From: DAHUXN01 sp963811805
GTDB taxonomy: Bacteria; Acidobacteriota; Terriglobia; Acidiferrales; UBA7541
DNA: 64,000 nt
Direction: 5' to 3'
NCBI GenBank assembly: GCA_963811805.1
Contig: CAWESU010000002.1
Coordinates: 124,001 to 188,000 of the forward strand
Part shown: piece by piece, positions 26,198 through 34,959 of the stretch
Numbering within the stretch: the stretch's first letter is position 1
How the letters are laid out: each line of letters begins with the position of its first letter
Made by a program: the position numbers and the translations under genes
The notes under the pieces: model-generated
What the model was told of the DNA's origin: nothing
The model's database searches: none
Seen by the model: only the letters and a program-made list of their open reading frames with translations

Positions 26198-26518
26198 ATG
26201 AAGAAAATAGGTCTCGTGTTCAGCGTGGTCTTAATGGCAGCCGGCCTTTCTCTAGCCGCTGCGAAGCAGCAGACCTTCACCGGCGCCATCAGTGACAGCA
26301 TGTGCGGCGCGCAGCACATGATGGAGGGCTCCGCTAAGGACTGCACCCTCAAGTGTGTCGAGGGAGGCAGTAAATTTGTCCTGGTCGATTCAAAGGGCAA
26401 AATCTATCAGCTCAGCGATCAGACCAAGCCCCGGGCGTTCGCCGGCGCGAACGTCAAAGTTACCGGCACACTCAGCGGCGACACTATCACCGTCAGCTCC
26501 ATCGTCGCCGCAAAGTGA
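26198..26518 (+). CDS. Small exported DUF5818-like protein
   Basis: This 106-residue protein has a signal peptide (MKKIGLVFSVVLMAAGLSLAAA). It is followed by a compact domain with QTFTGAISDSMCGAQHM, DCTLKCVEGGSKFVLVDSKG and KVTGTLSGDTITVSS. The C-x-x-x-C and SDSMCG pattern matches DUF5818-type proteins common in Acidobacteria. Function is unknown; the OB-like ending suggests small-ligand or metal binding (inference). GAGGAG lies upstream of the ATG. A hairpin overlaps the stop and an intrinsic terminator follows. Confidence 0.75.
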   Translation: MKKIGLVFSVVLMAAGLSLAAAKQQTFTGAISDSMCGAQHMMEGSAKDCTLKCVEGGSKFVLVDSKGKIYQLSDQTKPRAFAGANVKVTGTLSGDTITVSSIVAAK

Positions 26519-26537
26519 GCGCGCCTTTCGCGCTCAC
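26515..26537. repeat. 9-bp perfect hairpin over the DUF5818 stop codon
   Basis: GTGAGCGCG/CGCGCTCAC with a CCTTT loop forms a stable stem that contains the TGA. No U-tract follows. The bases after it (GAGCAGAGCGAAGGATCTGA) resemble dispersed repeats seen between genes in related genomes. Confidence 0.5.
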
Positions 26538-26600
26538 GCTGAGCAGAGCGAAGGATCTGATTTTTCTGCCATCGCGGCCATAGCGTCGTTGACGTTTTGC

Positions 26601-26634
26601 GGGCCGATGGTTCTTATCGGCCCTCTTTGTTTCT
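26601..26634 (+). terminator. Intrinsic terminator
   Basis: An 8-bp perfect stem GGGCCGAT/ATCGGCCC (26601-26623) is followed by the U-rich TCTTTGTTTCT. It closes the transcription unit ending with the DUF5818-like gene. Confidence 0.7.
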
Positions 26635-26728
26635 CTGCTAGAATCTCGCCCGTGCAAACATGCAAGCCACGCCTGTCTGTCCGCGCTTGTCTTCAGCCGC
26701 GGAGCCTCCGCTTTTCACCATCCAGAAA

Positions 26729-26956
26729 ATGCTGAACGCGCTCCGCTACTACTGGATTGCCGCCAAGGGCTACCGTCTTCAGCCCTGGAAGAGTCCCTAC
26801 TTGCGTTGGCGCATGGAAACGTTCTTCGGCCCAGCTGCTACGGATCTAGACGCCCGCAAATTCTTGCGCCTCATGTGGACCGAACGCGCGCGCATGCGTC
26901 GCTTCCTCGCCTGGGTCGCCGAACGCCGCCGCGAGCAGAAGCGTCATTCCTTTTAA
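26729..26956 (+). CDS. Small basic hypothetical protein
   Basis: This 75-residue protein, rich in Arg, Trp and Tyr, begins MLNALRYYWIAAKGYRLQPW and ends in an Arg-rich helix (ERARMRRFLAWVAERRREQK). I chose the ATG at 26729 because the upstream in-frame stretch is unstructured. No domain is recognised. The composition suggests an RNA- or membrane-surface-binding peptide (inference). The weak ribosome-binding site leaves some doubt that it is expressed. Confidence 0.5.
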   Translation: MLNALRYYWIAAKGYRLQPWKSPYLRWRMETFFGPAATDLDARKFLRLMWTERARMRRFLAWVAERRREQKRHSF

Positions 26957-27008
26957 ATCACGCCGCGGGTTCTCAGCGGATGACTCTCTGTGGGGATCTC
27001 TTATCGTT

Positions 27009-27431
27009 TTATCGTTTGGCCACGGGGATCACAAAGCGCAGCGCCGTATGCGTGGCCGAGAAACTGCATACCTTGTTGTCGGTCAACCCGGCAGCCCTGC
27101 CGGCCAGAATCACGTCGATTTCGCGGATGTGCGTTTGCCCCTTGGGGTATACCACCCAGATCGCGCCATTCTTCTGTGTCGAACGCGCCAGCGATTCCAG
27201 GCGCGAAAGGTCGCCGCGAGCTTCCGCGGAGAAGAAAATCATGTCGGCGTCGGCGATGCGTTTCCCGCGCGAATACTCCGGCACTCGCGCCGTCAGGTCC
27301 TTCAGAAATTCGGCGGATTCGACGCCGAGCACGGCGACGCGTTGTCCTGTCTTCACTCCCAGCTTATCGATCAGCACCCGGTGCGAATAATCCCGCTCCG
27401 GCGCGCGCGGTTTTCCTTTGGAATCAGGCAT
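27009..27431 (-). CDS. DUF3052-family protein
   Basis: This 140-residue protein has the pattern DYSHRVLIDKLGVKTGQRVAVLG, then DADMIFFSAEARGDLSRLE and NGAIWVVYPKGQ, matching DUF3052. The fold looks like a Rossmann-type alternating alpha/beta unit without a recognisable cofactor motif. I use the ATG at 27431. It ends a two-gene minus-strand unit with the methyltransferase-like gene 14 bases upstream. Function unknown. Confidence 0.7.
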   Translation of the reverse strand: MPDSKGKPRAPERDYSHRVLIDKLGVKTGQRVAVLGVESAEFLKDLTARVPEYSRGKRIADADMIFFSAEARGDLSRLESLARSTQKNGAIWVVYPKGQTHIREIDVILAGRAAGLTDNKVCSFSATHTALRFVIPVAKR

Positions 27432-27445
27432 GACCTTCCTCACAA

Positions 27446-28156
27446 CTAGAACACCAGCGGAACGAATGCCCACGTCGTGCGCCGGTACGCGTCCCACTCA
27501 GTGCCGAACGTCTCGCGCAGGATGTTCTCTTCCAGCCGCGTTTTCCGCAGGTAAGCCATCACCAAAATCCCCACTCCGAGCAGCGCGTGATATTGGCTCG
27601 AAGCGATCGCCGTTCCCAGAAACATTCCCAGCATGGCGGTGTAGATCGGATGTCGCAGCAGCCGGTACGGCCCCGTGCGCACTAATTCGTGGCCTTCTCC
27701 GATTCTCACTTCTGCACTCCAATTGCGCCCCAGATGCCGCCGCGCCAAAATAGCCAGCACGAAGAACGCAACCTGCACAATCACGCCGACGGCCACCAGA
27801 AAATGAAACCGCTGCGGCAGAAACCAGCCCTTCAGTCCCGGCACAGGGATGAAAAGCTGTAGCAGCGCCACATTCAGCATTATCTGATGTAAGGCTGTCG
27901 ACGTGTTCGATTCGGAACTCTTGTTTTCCGCGGAGTTCCTCGACGCGATGGTCCAGTAGATCGAGAATATGACCCACAGGATGAGCGCAGGAGTTATCCG
28001 GTTGAATTCAACGTTGTAGTCGAAATGATTGAAGTCTCTCGCGAACAAAGACGGTCCAAGCCAGCCTCGCTTGGTCAGCGCAACGACCAGCGCTGCGCCG
28101 ATCACCCCCGCGATAACCGCCTGCCTGATAAGTTCCTTCTTCGCCGACTTTGCCAC
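27446..28156 (-). CDS. Isoprenylcysteine carboxyl methyltransferase-like membrane protein
   Basis: This 236-residue multi-pass membrane protein carries the ICMT/PEMT signature GEGHELVRTGPYRLLRHPIY near residue 160, followed by TRLEENILRETFGTEWDAYR. The Arg/Tyr/His-rich segment binds SAM in the family. The substrate in bacteria is usually unknown (lipid or small thiol). GTG 28156 is preferred because TGAGGA lies six bases upstream. An in-frame TTG at 28192 is the alternative. Confidence 0.8.
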   Translation of the reverse strand: MAKSAKKELIRQAVIAGVIGAALVVALTKRGWLGPSLFARDFNHFDYNVEFNRITPALILWVIFSIYWTIASRNSAENKSSESNTSTALHQIMLNVALLQLFIPVPGLKGWFLPQRFHFLVAVGVIVQVAFFVLAILARRHLGRNWSAEVRIGEGHELVRTGPYRLLRHPIYTAMLGMFLGTAIASSQYHALLGVGILVMAYLRKTRLEENILRETFGTEWDAYRRTTWAFVPLVF

Positions 28157-28304
28157 AGGCGTCCTCAGCGGCCATGTCCCACGCGAGCCCAATTGCGACT
28201 GAATGCAAGGGGTCCCGGGAAGCGGCTTCGCACGCGAGGCCCGTCGCCATAAGAAGATACTACGCTGGCAGACTTATTGCGGTGTTCCGAAGTTGCGAAA
28301 TAGC

Positions 28305-29627
28305 CTAAATGGCCGGCGCAGCTTGAGCCGCGGGAGCAGGGGTCGCTGCCGGTTGCGGCCTCACCCAGAATCGCACGCCGTTCTTCGCGTTTTCATCGAT
28401 GGTGCGCTGCAAATCAATCTGATTCACGTCGACAGTGCTCACCCCGCCTTGGCCATTCACATAATGCAGCGTGTTGCCGGACGACCAATAGCTGGTGATC
28501 TGATACGTCGTGCCATCCTTCATGTAAAGCACGGTCGGCAGATATTCAGGATCATTCGCAGTGGTCACCGTGGGTTCCGGTGAGACCTGCTGGCTCGCTC
28601 CCGAATTGCTGGATCCCGAGAAGTCGTAGTTGTTGAAATCCGGGGGCTGGTCCGACGTTCCGGAATCAAGCGAACTCTGATCGTTACCCGTATAGCCGGT
28701 GTAATCGCTGTAGTTCGCCGCGTCATTGTCGTCCCAAATCCACGAATCGTCCGAATAAGGGCCGTAATCATACCCGTCCCAATACGGGTAATATCCTGGG
28801 TAATCCCACCCAAGCCCCCAATAACCCGGCCATCCCCAGCCAAAACCAAATCCCCAATACGGCCAACCCCAATCCCAATAAGGCCAACCCCAGCCCCATC
28901 CGAATCCTAAGCCGCAGCCCCAGCATCCTCCAAATCCGCCCCGGAACCCAAATCCGCGATTAAACCCGAAACCGCCATTCACGCCAAGTCGGTCGCCTCC
29001 AAAAAGTCCATTTCGCCCAAATGTCGAACCGGCGAATGCCGATCCCCCTATCCGTGAGCTTCCCAAACTCGACAGCCCTCGGTCTCCCGATGCGATTCCG
29101 CGGTTTCCGGCGAAATTGCCACGCGCCGCTCCGAACCCGTGCCATCCGCCATCCGCAACAGCGGAATTTCGCGCCCCCGCCGTGCCCGCGCCATTCGCCG
29201 TGTGTCCAGCGCTTCCAAACGAATGCCACCGGCCATCCGCGATCGCGCTACGGACGCCAGCAGCCCGGTCTGCGCCGCCGATCCCCGATCTGCCTCCATA
29301 TCCGGCCCGGCCGCCGTATCCCAAACCCCTGTATGCGCCGTAGCTCCGCGACGAATACCCGCCGCCGCGATACATACCACCGCTATAGGCTCTTCCGCCT
29401 CCGAACCCGCCCCCGCCGCGATACGCACCACCGCCATAAGAACGCCCGCCGCCGAACCCGCCTCCACCAAACCCCCCGCCACCGTGGAATCCACCGCCAC
29501 CAAATCCACCGCCCCCATGGGAGCCGCCTCCGCCTCCCCGTTGCGCAAACGTAGGATTCGGCATACAAATCAGAAAAAAACCAGCGAATGCTGTGATGAT
29601 TAGTTTTACCAGGTTGGACCGGTTCAT
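28305..29627 (-). CDS. Secreted Gly-rich repeat protein with C-terminal conserved domain
   Basis: This 440-residue protein has a signal peptide (LIITAFAGFFLICMPNPTFA, about residues 8-27). A long Gly/Phe/Ser/Arg-rich low-complexity region runs to about residue 200, then a Gly/Trp/Tyr-rich part with repeated GWGWPYWD-like units to about 270, and an acidic Asn/Ser linker. The C-terminal domain is about 65 residues (LYMKDGTTYQITSYWSSGNTL...; VDVNQIDLQRT). The ATG at 29627 has GGAGGGAG upstream. It may be a cell-surface or matrix protein (inference). The low-complexity part gives many spurious frames on the other strand. Confidence 0.75.
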   Translation of the reverse strand: MNRSNLVKLIITAFAGFFLICMPNPTFAQRGGGGGSHGGGGFGGGGFHGGGGFGGGGFGGGRSYGGGAYRGGGGFGGGRAYSGGMYRGGGYSSRSYGAYRGLGYGGRAGYGGRSGIGGADRAAGVRSAIADGRWHSFGSAGHTANGAGTAGARNSAVADGGWHGFGAARGNFAGNRGIASGDRGLSSLGSSRIGGSAFAGSTFGRNGLFGGDRLGVNGGFGFNRGFGFRGGFGGCWGCGLGFGWGWGWPYWDWGWPYWGFGFGWGWPGYWGLGWDYPGYYPYWDGYDYGPYSDDSWIWDDNDAANYSDYTGYTGNDQSSLDSGTSDQPPDFNNYDFSGSSNSGASQQVSPEPTVTTANDPEYLPTVLYMKDGTTYQITSYWSSGNTLHYVNGQGGVSTVDVNQIDLQRTIDENAKNGVRFWVRPQPAATPAPAAQAAPAI

Positions 29628-29800
29628 GGCGGCTCCCTCCTCCAACAGCGCCCCGCGGCTCGGCAGCCAGGGAGACAGGCGAGGCCGCTACTCACTCTAC
29701 ACCTTGTTAGATTGTTTTGCAGTCATTCTGGTTGCAAGTAAGAGTTTGACTGCGCTCGCATTCGACCACCGGCAAAGTTTGCCTTTGCTTGTCGCCCAAT

Positions 29801-30814
29801 CTATATCGTCAGGACCACGCGGAATTGCGCGTTCCCGCTCATCATCCGCGCATACGCTTCGGCAGCCTTGCTGAGCGGATATTTTTCTATCATCGGACGC
29901 ACGCCCGTCAATTCGGCGAAACGCAACGTGTCTTCGGAATCCGCGGCCGTGCCCGAGGCCCATCCTTGCAGGCTCCTTCGCCCGCGAATCAGCTGTATCG
30001 ATGCAATCTCGATTGGCTCTGGAGCTGCTCCGACCACCACCATCGTCCCGTTCGCACCCAGCCCGTCAAAAAGTTCCGACATCGACTTCGAGTTCGGCGC
30101 CGTCGCCAGAATGACCTTCGCGCCGCCCAGTTTCTGCAATTCCTGCGCCGCATTGCTCCCTTTGCTGTCGATGTAAACGCTCGCCCCCAGCTTCTTCGCC
30201 AGTGACGCATTCTCCGGCCCGCGTCCCACCGCCGCCACTTTGTATCCGAATTTGCTCGCAAACTGAATTCCCAGGTGGCCCAGCCCGCCGACGCCCTGAA
30301 TCGCCACCAGATCCCCGGGCACTGCGCCGCTGTGCCGCAACGAATTGAACGTTGTGATTCCCGCGCACAGCAGCGGCGCGGCCTCTACCGCATCAAGACT
30401 ATCTGGCATGGCTGCCACGGCGTCCGCCGGCGCGATCATGTATTCCTGGTAGCCGCCGTCGTAATTGATGCCCGTGACTTTCTGATTCGGACAATTCATG
30501 AAATCGCCCCGTCGGCACGCCGCGCACGTCCCATCCGCGCCGCCGTACCAGCCCACGCCCACCCGCTGGCCTTTCTTCCAAATCGTGACGCCGGTTCCAA
30601 TTTCGTCGATAATGCCGGCAACTTCGTGTCCCGGCACGCGCGGATACTCAATTCCTGGGAAAAGTCCGTCTTTTACGTAGTGATCGCTGTGGCAAACGCC
30701 GCACGCTTGCACCTTGATGCGTACCTGCCCCGGGCCCGGTTGAGGAATTTCCTTTTCAATGATTTCGAAATCCCCGCCCGGTCTAGAAACCTGCACCGCC
30801 TTCATTTTCGGCAT
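29801..30814 (-). CDS. Zinc-dependent alcohol dehydrogenase (MDR family)
   Basis: This 337-residue medium-chain dehydrogenase has the catalytic-zinc CGVCHSDHYVKDG and GHEVAGIIDEIG motifs and the NAD-binding GVGGLGHLGIQFAS. The structural-zinc loop reads DGTCAACRRGDFMNC, so the first of the usual four cysteines is replaced, apparently by Asp. It oxidises a primary alcohol or reduces an aldehyde with NAD(P). GGAGAAAAAC precedes the ATG. It is a stand-alone gene. Confidence 0.88.
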   Translation of the reverse strand: MPKMKAVQVSRPGGDFEIIEKEIPQPGPGQVRIKVQACGVCHSDHYVKDGLFPGIEYPRVPGHEVAGIIDEIGTGVTIWKKGQRVGVGWYGGADGTCAACRRGDFMNCPNQKVTGINYDGGYQEYMIAPADAVAAMPDSLDAVEAAPLLCAGITTFNSLRHSGAVPGDLVAIQGVGGLGHLGIQFASKFGYKVAAVGRGPENASLAKKLGASVYIDSKGSNAAQELQKLGGAKVILATAPNSKSMSELFDGLGANGTMVVVGAAPEPIEIASIQLIRGRRSLQGWASGTAADSEDTLRFAELTGVRPMIEKYPLSKAAEAYARMMSGNAQFRVVLTI

Positions 30815-30922
30815 GTTTTTCTCCTCGGAATCTGTGAGCGTTAAATTCGTTTATAGGTCAAATATGATTTGACTGCGATTTGGCTGGGAACCGGAAAACC
30901 CGCTGCTCTGATTCGTGCCTCG

Positions 30923-31495
30923 CTACTTCTCCGAAATCCAGCGCTCCGTTGTTCGTCCCGCGGCAACCTCCGTGGCAAATTGCTTCGACTGTCCGCGTGG
31001 CACACTGAGCGATGTCCACGTTCCCGTTGCCTTCACCGTGAAATGCTTGGCGAGAAACACAATCTGCCCCACGTGATGTGCGTAGTGTGCCACTTGGCGG
31101 TTGATCGCTTGCATCACGGAATGTGGCGAAGACCGGATGGTCACTGTTTTCGTCAGGTCCGCATCGCTCAGCGAACCCATAGCGTCAAACACATACTTCC
31201 ATCCGCGCTCCCACAGCTCGATTAGCTCTTTTCGCGTTGTCGGAGGATTCTCGAATTCCGTGTCCCGGTCTCGATCCGGCTTCTCGCCGTCCGTGGTCAA
31301 AAAATCCCTCCACCGCGACCGCATGTTCCCCGCCATATGTTTCACGATAGTGGCAATCGAGTTCGACTCCGCATCGAGCCTCGTGAACAGCCCCTCATCC
31401 GGGCACTGCTCCATCGCCCGCTCCACCAGCGTTTTGTAATACCGGAACAGGTCCGTCGAATCCTTCACGTACGAAGTGCTGAGTTCATGTGGCAC
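30923..31495 (-). CDS. DinB-fold / DUF1572-like protein
   Basis: This 190-residue four-helix-bundle protein has a metal-site pattern His in IVKHMAGNMRSRWRDFL and paired His in NRQVAHYAHHVGQIVFL, as in DinB/DUF1572 proteins. These resemble thiol-dependent S-transferases but most are uncharacterised. The GTG at 31495 is favoured by a perfect AAGGAGG six bases upstream. A second DinB-fold gene lies 92 bases upstream on the same strand. Confidence 0.78.
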   Translation of the reverse strand: MPHELSTSYVKDSTDLFRYYKTLVERAMEQCPDEGLFTRLDAESNSIATIVKHMAGNMRSRWRDFLTTDGEKPDRDRDTEFENPPTTRKELIELWERGWKYVFDAMGSLSDADLTKTVTIRSSPHSVMQAINRQVAHYAHHVGQIVFLAKHFTVKATGTWTSLSVPRGQSKQFATEVAAGRTTERWISEK

Positions 31496-31587
31496 ACCGC
31501 ACCTCCTTAAGCGCACGGTACCGCGCGCCCGCTCGGTGTCTCCGCAGTAACCCCCCGCGGGCGCGCACCGCTTTCGAGTATGCAGGC

Positions 31588-32142
31588 TTAGCTCTTCGCC
31601 GCCTCGCTCTTCTCGTCGGGCGGCCCAAAGCCCTGCTCGTCCGCCGACGGCCCGTAAATCGAAGGCACCGGCACGTCGTTCAGCCGCAAATAAACGCTCA
31701 ACTGCCCGCGATGATGAATCAGGTGATTCATCACGAACCCGCGCAGCACGGCAATCTTCGGCAGCGTGAATACCGGCTTGCCTCCCGCAATTAACGACCA
31801 CGGCTTCATCAACTCCTCGTCGCTCGCGCCGGCAATCGCTGCCCGCCCCGCCGCTGCTCTTTTATCAAACTCCTCCAGCAGTTGCGTGCGCGAGATCATC
31901 TTCAGCGCCGCACTTTGCGCCGGCGGCGGGTTTCCCGGCGGATTCATGTGGACCGAATCCTGCAAGATCGTCTCCTTCGCCCACCCCGGCAGTTCCGCCA
32001 CGTGCCCCGCCAGCCTGTCCATCGCCATCGATTTCTCGTGCGGCTTGAACTCCGGCTTGCCCTCCGGCACGCGCTCCAACACCCTCCGCGTCACCGCTAT
32101 TTCTCGGTCAAACTCCGGCAAAATCCCATCTCGTATCGCCAT
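31588..32142 (-). CDS. DinB-family protein
   Basis: This 184-residue DinB-fold protein has MDRLAGHVAELPGWAKETIL (first His) and FVMNHLIHHRGQLSVYLRLN (the H-x3-H-type metal site), followed by VPVPSIYGPSADE. Members bind Ni/Zn and some act as thiol transferases; the substrate here is unknown. The ATG at 32142 has AAGGAGG upstream. It shares fold and orientation with the following DUF1572-like gene, suggesting old duplication or joint function (inference). Confidence 0.82.
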   Translation of the reverse strand: MAIRDGILPEFDREIAVTRRVLERVPEGKPEFKPHEKSMAMDRLAGHVAELPGWAKETILQDSVHMNPPGNPPPAQSAALKMISRTQLLEEFDKRAAAGRAAIAGASDEELMKPWSLIAGGKPVFTLPKIAVLRGFVMNHLIHHRGQLSVYLRLNDVPVPSIYGPSADEQGFGPPDEKSEAAKS

Positions 32143-32315
32143 CTTCTCCTCCTTGGAAAGACGCAAATCGACACTTCCTCATCTTCTGGCCGAACGCCTA
32201 ATAGGATGCTCCCACCCCTGCGCGGATTCAACTCTCACCATCATCGCGGCATATCGACCGTTGTGGATGCCCCTTTCATCGCAACCAAACGGATAGCTCT
32301 CGCGAAAGGCGTATA

Positions 32316-33455
32316 ATGTCTGAAAAGCCTTTCATGCCGGATCTGCGCATTCTCGAGCCAACCGAATCGCTCCACGAGGCGCGCTGGTGGGATACCGACG
32401 CCAACGGAAAAGTGCACTGCTACCTCTGCCCGCGCCACTGCCATATCGGCGAAGGCCAGTCCGGTTTCTGTTTCATTCGCGTAAACCGCGGCGGAAAACT
32501 TTACAGCCTCGGCTACGCCTCTCCCGCCGCCATTCAAATCGATCCCATCGAAAAAAAGCCGCTCAATCATTTCCTTCCTGGCACAAAAGTGTTTTCCATG
32601 GGCACCGCCGGCTGCAACATGGGCTGTTTTTTCTGTCAGAACTGGGACATCTCCAAATCGCGCAGCGATCAGGTCCATTCCCAGCACGTTGAACCCGAGC
32701 AGGTCGTCGAACTCGCCATTCATTACGGCTGCCCCTCCATCGCGTTCACTTACAACGAGCCCACTATTTGGGCCGAATACGTCATCGACATTTGCAAGAT
32801 CGCGCACGCGCGCGGCCTCAACACCGTGATGGTCTCGAATGGCTACATCACCGACGAGGCTTTTCACGAAGTTTACGATCACATCGACGCGGCGAACATC
32901 GACCTGAAAGCCTTCACCGAAAATTTCTACGGCAAAATCACCCTCACCCATCTCGAGCCCGTTCTCGAAACTCTCGCGCGCCTGAAAAAAGAAACCGGCG
33001 TCTGGTTCGAAATCACCAATCTGATGATCCCCACTCTCAACGACGACGAATCCGAAACCCGCAAGATCGCCGAGTGGATTCTCGAACACCTTGGCCCCGA
33101 CGTGCCCCTGCACTTCACCGCGTTTCATCCCGATTTCAAATTGCAGGACAAGCCGCGCACCCCGCCCGAAACTCTGCATCGTGCCCGCAAGATCGCCCGT
33201 GAAGTCGGGCTGCACTACGTCTACGAAGGAAACATTTTCAGCGATGGCGGCAACACGCATTGCCCGAATTGCAATGCGCTTCTCATCGAGCGCTCCTGGC
33301 ACGACGTTTTGCAGAATCGTCTGAAAGACGGCGCCTGCCCGCAATGCGGCCACCGCATTCCGGGTCATTGGACGAATCCGCGCAAAGCAACGCTCGCGTC
33401 GCGCCGTGAATCGCACGCTGCAGCGGTTCGCGAATTCGACGCTTGGAATTTGTAG
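32316..33455 (+). CDS. amrS: AmmeMemoRadiSam system radical SAM enzyme
   Basis: This 379-residue protein has the radical-SAM cluster motif GCNMGCFFCQNWDIS (C-x3-C-x2-C) at about residue 100. An N-terminal Cys pair and CxxxC lies in HCYLCPRHCHIGEGQSGFC, and C-terminal zinc-ribbon cysteines are in THCPNCNALL and CPQCGHRI. This matches AmrS of the AmmeMemoRadiSam system. The usual partners (Memo, AMMECR1) are not in the window. A perfect TATAAT overlaps the ATG at 32316, so the in-frame ATG at 32334 may be the true start if that is the promoter. Confidence 0.9.
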   Translation: MSEKPFMPDLRILEPTESLHEARWWDTDANGKVHCYLCPRHCHIGEGQSGFCFIRVNRGGKLYSLGYASPAAIQIDPIEKKPLNHFLPGTKVFSMGTAGCNMGCFFCQNWDISKSRSDQVHSQHVEPEQVVELAIHYGCPSIAFTYNEPTIWAEYVIDICKIAHARGLNTVMVSNGYITDEAFHEVYDHIDAANIDLKAFTENFYGKITLTHLEPVLETLARLKKETGVWFEITNLMIPTLNDDESETRKIAEWILEHLGPDVPLHFTAFHPDFKLQDKPRTPPETLHRARKIAREVGLHYVYEGNIFSDGGNTHCPNCNALLIERSWHDVLQNRLKDGACPQCGHRIPGHWTNPRKATLASRRESHAAAVREFDAWNL

Positions 33456-33488
33456 AAGGTCTACCGTTCGTCAGGAGGAGGAGCCGCA

Positions 33489-33959
33489 ATGAGCGGAATG
33501 CGTGCAGTAGCAATCGGCATCGCCGTATCGGGTGCGTTGGTTTGTTCGGCTTTGGTCGTAGCGCAGCAGCAAAGGACGACACCGCCGGGTCTTAGGCGGC
33601 TGCAAGCTGTCGAAACTGGCCGCGATAGCAACGTCACCGGCATTGGCGTGCTGAAGACAGTTGTTACCGCCGAGATCGAATACAACTCTCGCCGTGGCTC
33701 GTTCGTATCATGGAAAGCGCTCTACAGTGCTCCGGAGCTGCAGAAGAACTGGCAGCCATTGCACTTGTCGGTTGGTCCCGAAGTGGTTCCGGGCTGGGAG
33801 CTAAGTTTGGTAGCTGCCGCCGATGGACAAAGCTTTCAGCTATCGGTGCGCAATTTGGCCGATCCATGCCGCCTGTCCTTTTTCAGCGACCAGAACGGAA
33901 TCATCTATGAAGGGGGAGCGCTCAACTGTTCTGTTCAGCTGGTGCCGGGCCAGAACTAA
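33489..33959 (+). CDS. Exported hypothetical protein
   Basis: This 156-residue protein has an N-terminal signal peptide (VAIGIAVSGALVCSALVVAQ). The remaining beta-rich domain contains ITGIGVLKTVV-like and LSVGPEVVPGWELSLVAAAD segments and two cysteines (DPCRLSFF, LNCSVQL) that could form a disulfide. AGGAGGAG precedes the ATG. No family recognised. It is convergent with the CPBP-like gene, the two stops directly adjoining. Confidence 0.6.
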   Translation: MSGMRAVAIGIAVSGALVCSALVVAQQQRTTPPGLRRLQAVETGRDSNVTGIGVLKTVVTAEIEYNSRRGSFVSWKALYSAPELQKNWQPLHLSVGPEVVPGWELSLVAAADGQSFQLSVRNLADPCRLSFFSDQNGIIYEGGALNCSVQLVPGQN

Positions 33960-34610
33960 TCATCGCCAGTGCGTGTAAAAGCCGGGCCCGACGCGCAGGT
34001 CGTGGTGCCACGCCACCGGAAAGCTCCACCACGCAATCGATCCGAGGATCGCCTGTATCACCACCAGTGGCAGAATGTTTCTGTGCCGCGCGAAGAGCCA
34101 CGCCAACACGACGCCGCCGACGAACGTCAGTGGCACCAGCACCGGATTCGGCCAGTGGCACGCCGCGAAAATCGTTCCCGCCACCAGAGCTGCGGCCCAA
34201 TCTCGGCGCAACAATGACAGCAGTCGGTTCGTGAGCAGGGAATTGAGCGCCACCTGCTGCAGCAGGCAAAACGCAAAATAGCTCCAGAATCTGGCCGGTG
34301 AACGCAGGTTCGGCGGAATGTGCCGCGGCTGGCCAAGAGCCAGCCCCGTTACGATCAACAGCCCAGCCATAATCGCCAGAGCGGCCAGCGCCCATTTTGT
34401 CGCCGGCCACAAATTATCAGCGCGCCAGCCCAGCGTCTTCGGCGTGTCGCGATGCAGCAGGAAACTTGCCGTAATCCACACCGGGAAAATAATCCACGCG
34501 TAGCGTGCGCTGAATTCCAGCCTCCAGATAAACAGCAGCACGTAAATCGGAATCCCGATTACGTCGATGAGCGAGAGTATCCGCAGCGCCCCGGATGTTC
34601 GTTCCGTCAT
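33960..34610 (-). CDS. CPBP-like intramembrane protein with altered protease motif
   Basis: This 216-residue protein of about six membrane helices resembles the CPBP/Abi (Rce1-type) family. In place of the catalytic EExxxR it has QQVALNS (about residues 118-124). The second motif FAACH (about 148-152) is kept. It may therefore be inactive as a protease or belong to a QQ subfamily. The ATG at 34610 follows directly on the upstream small gene; an in-frame TTG at 34646 is the alternative. It lies downstream of secA and the small hypothetical gene. Confidence 0.65.
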   Translation of the reverse strand: MTERTSGALRILSLIDVIGIPIYVLLFIWRLEFSARYAWIIFPVWITASFLLHRDTPKTLGWRADNLWPATKWALAALAIMAGLLIVTGLALGQPRHIPPNLRSPARFWSYFAFCLLQQVALNSLLTNRLLSLLRRDWAAALVAGTIFAACHWPNPVLVPLTFVGGVVLAWLFARHRNILPLVVIQAILGSIAWWSFPVAWHHDLRVGPGFYTHWR

Positions 34611-34614
34611 TCCT

Positions 34615-34947
34615 TTACTGTGATGCGCCGAGCAGTTCTTCGGCAAGCGCGAGCGCTTCCGCCTCGTTTATCTGTGGAGACGCGGCCAGCCCGTCGCAGG
34701 ATATGTCCGGAAATCCGCGCCGCGTGAGCGCCGCGGGCAAATGAAGAAGAATGTGTCGCGAATCTTGCCCCAACAGCTCGCGAATGCATTCAAATAGGAT
34801 GGTATTGTCCGGCTCGCTCCAACGGTAGCTCGCTAGAAGTTCGGCGGCCTTGCCGCGCGCGGCGCCACCGCCATTCGCGTCACACAAGAACTGAAGGAGT
34901 CTTATTTCTGCATCTGCACGGGCGAGGTGTGATTCTCGAAACGGCAC
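34615..34947 (-). CDS. Hypothetical protein downstream of secA
   Basis: This 110-residue, mostly helical protein contains AELLASYRWSEPDNTILFEC and HLPAALTRRGFPDISCDGLA. I do not recognise the family. It starts with GTG 12 bases after the secA stop without a clear ribosome-binding site, which suggests translational coupling to secA. It ends four bases before the CPBP-like ATG. Codon use resembles its neighbours, so it is likely a real gene. Confidence 0.6.
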   Translation of the reverse strand: MPFRESHLARADAEIRLLQFLCDANGGGAARGKAAELLASYRWSEPDNTILFECIRELLGQDSRHILLHLPAALTRRGFPDISCDGLAASPQINEAEALALAEELLGASQ

Positions 34948-34959
34948 AGTGTCGGAGTT

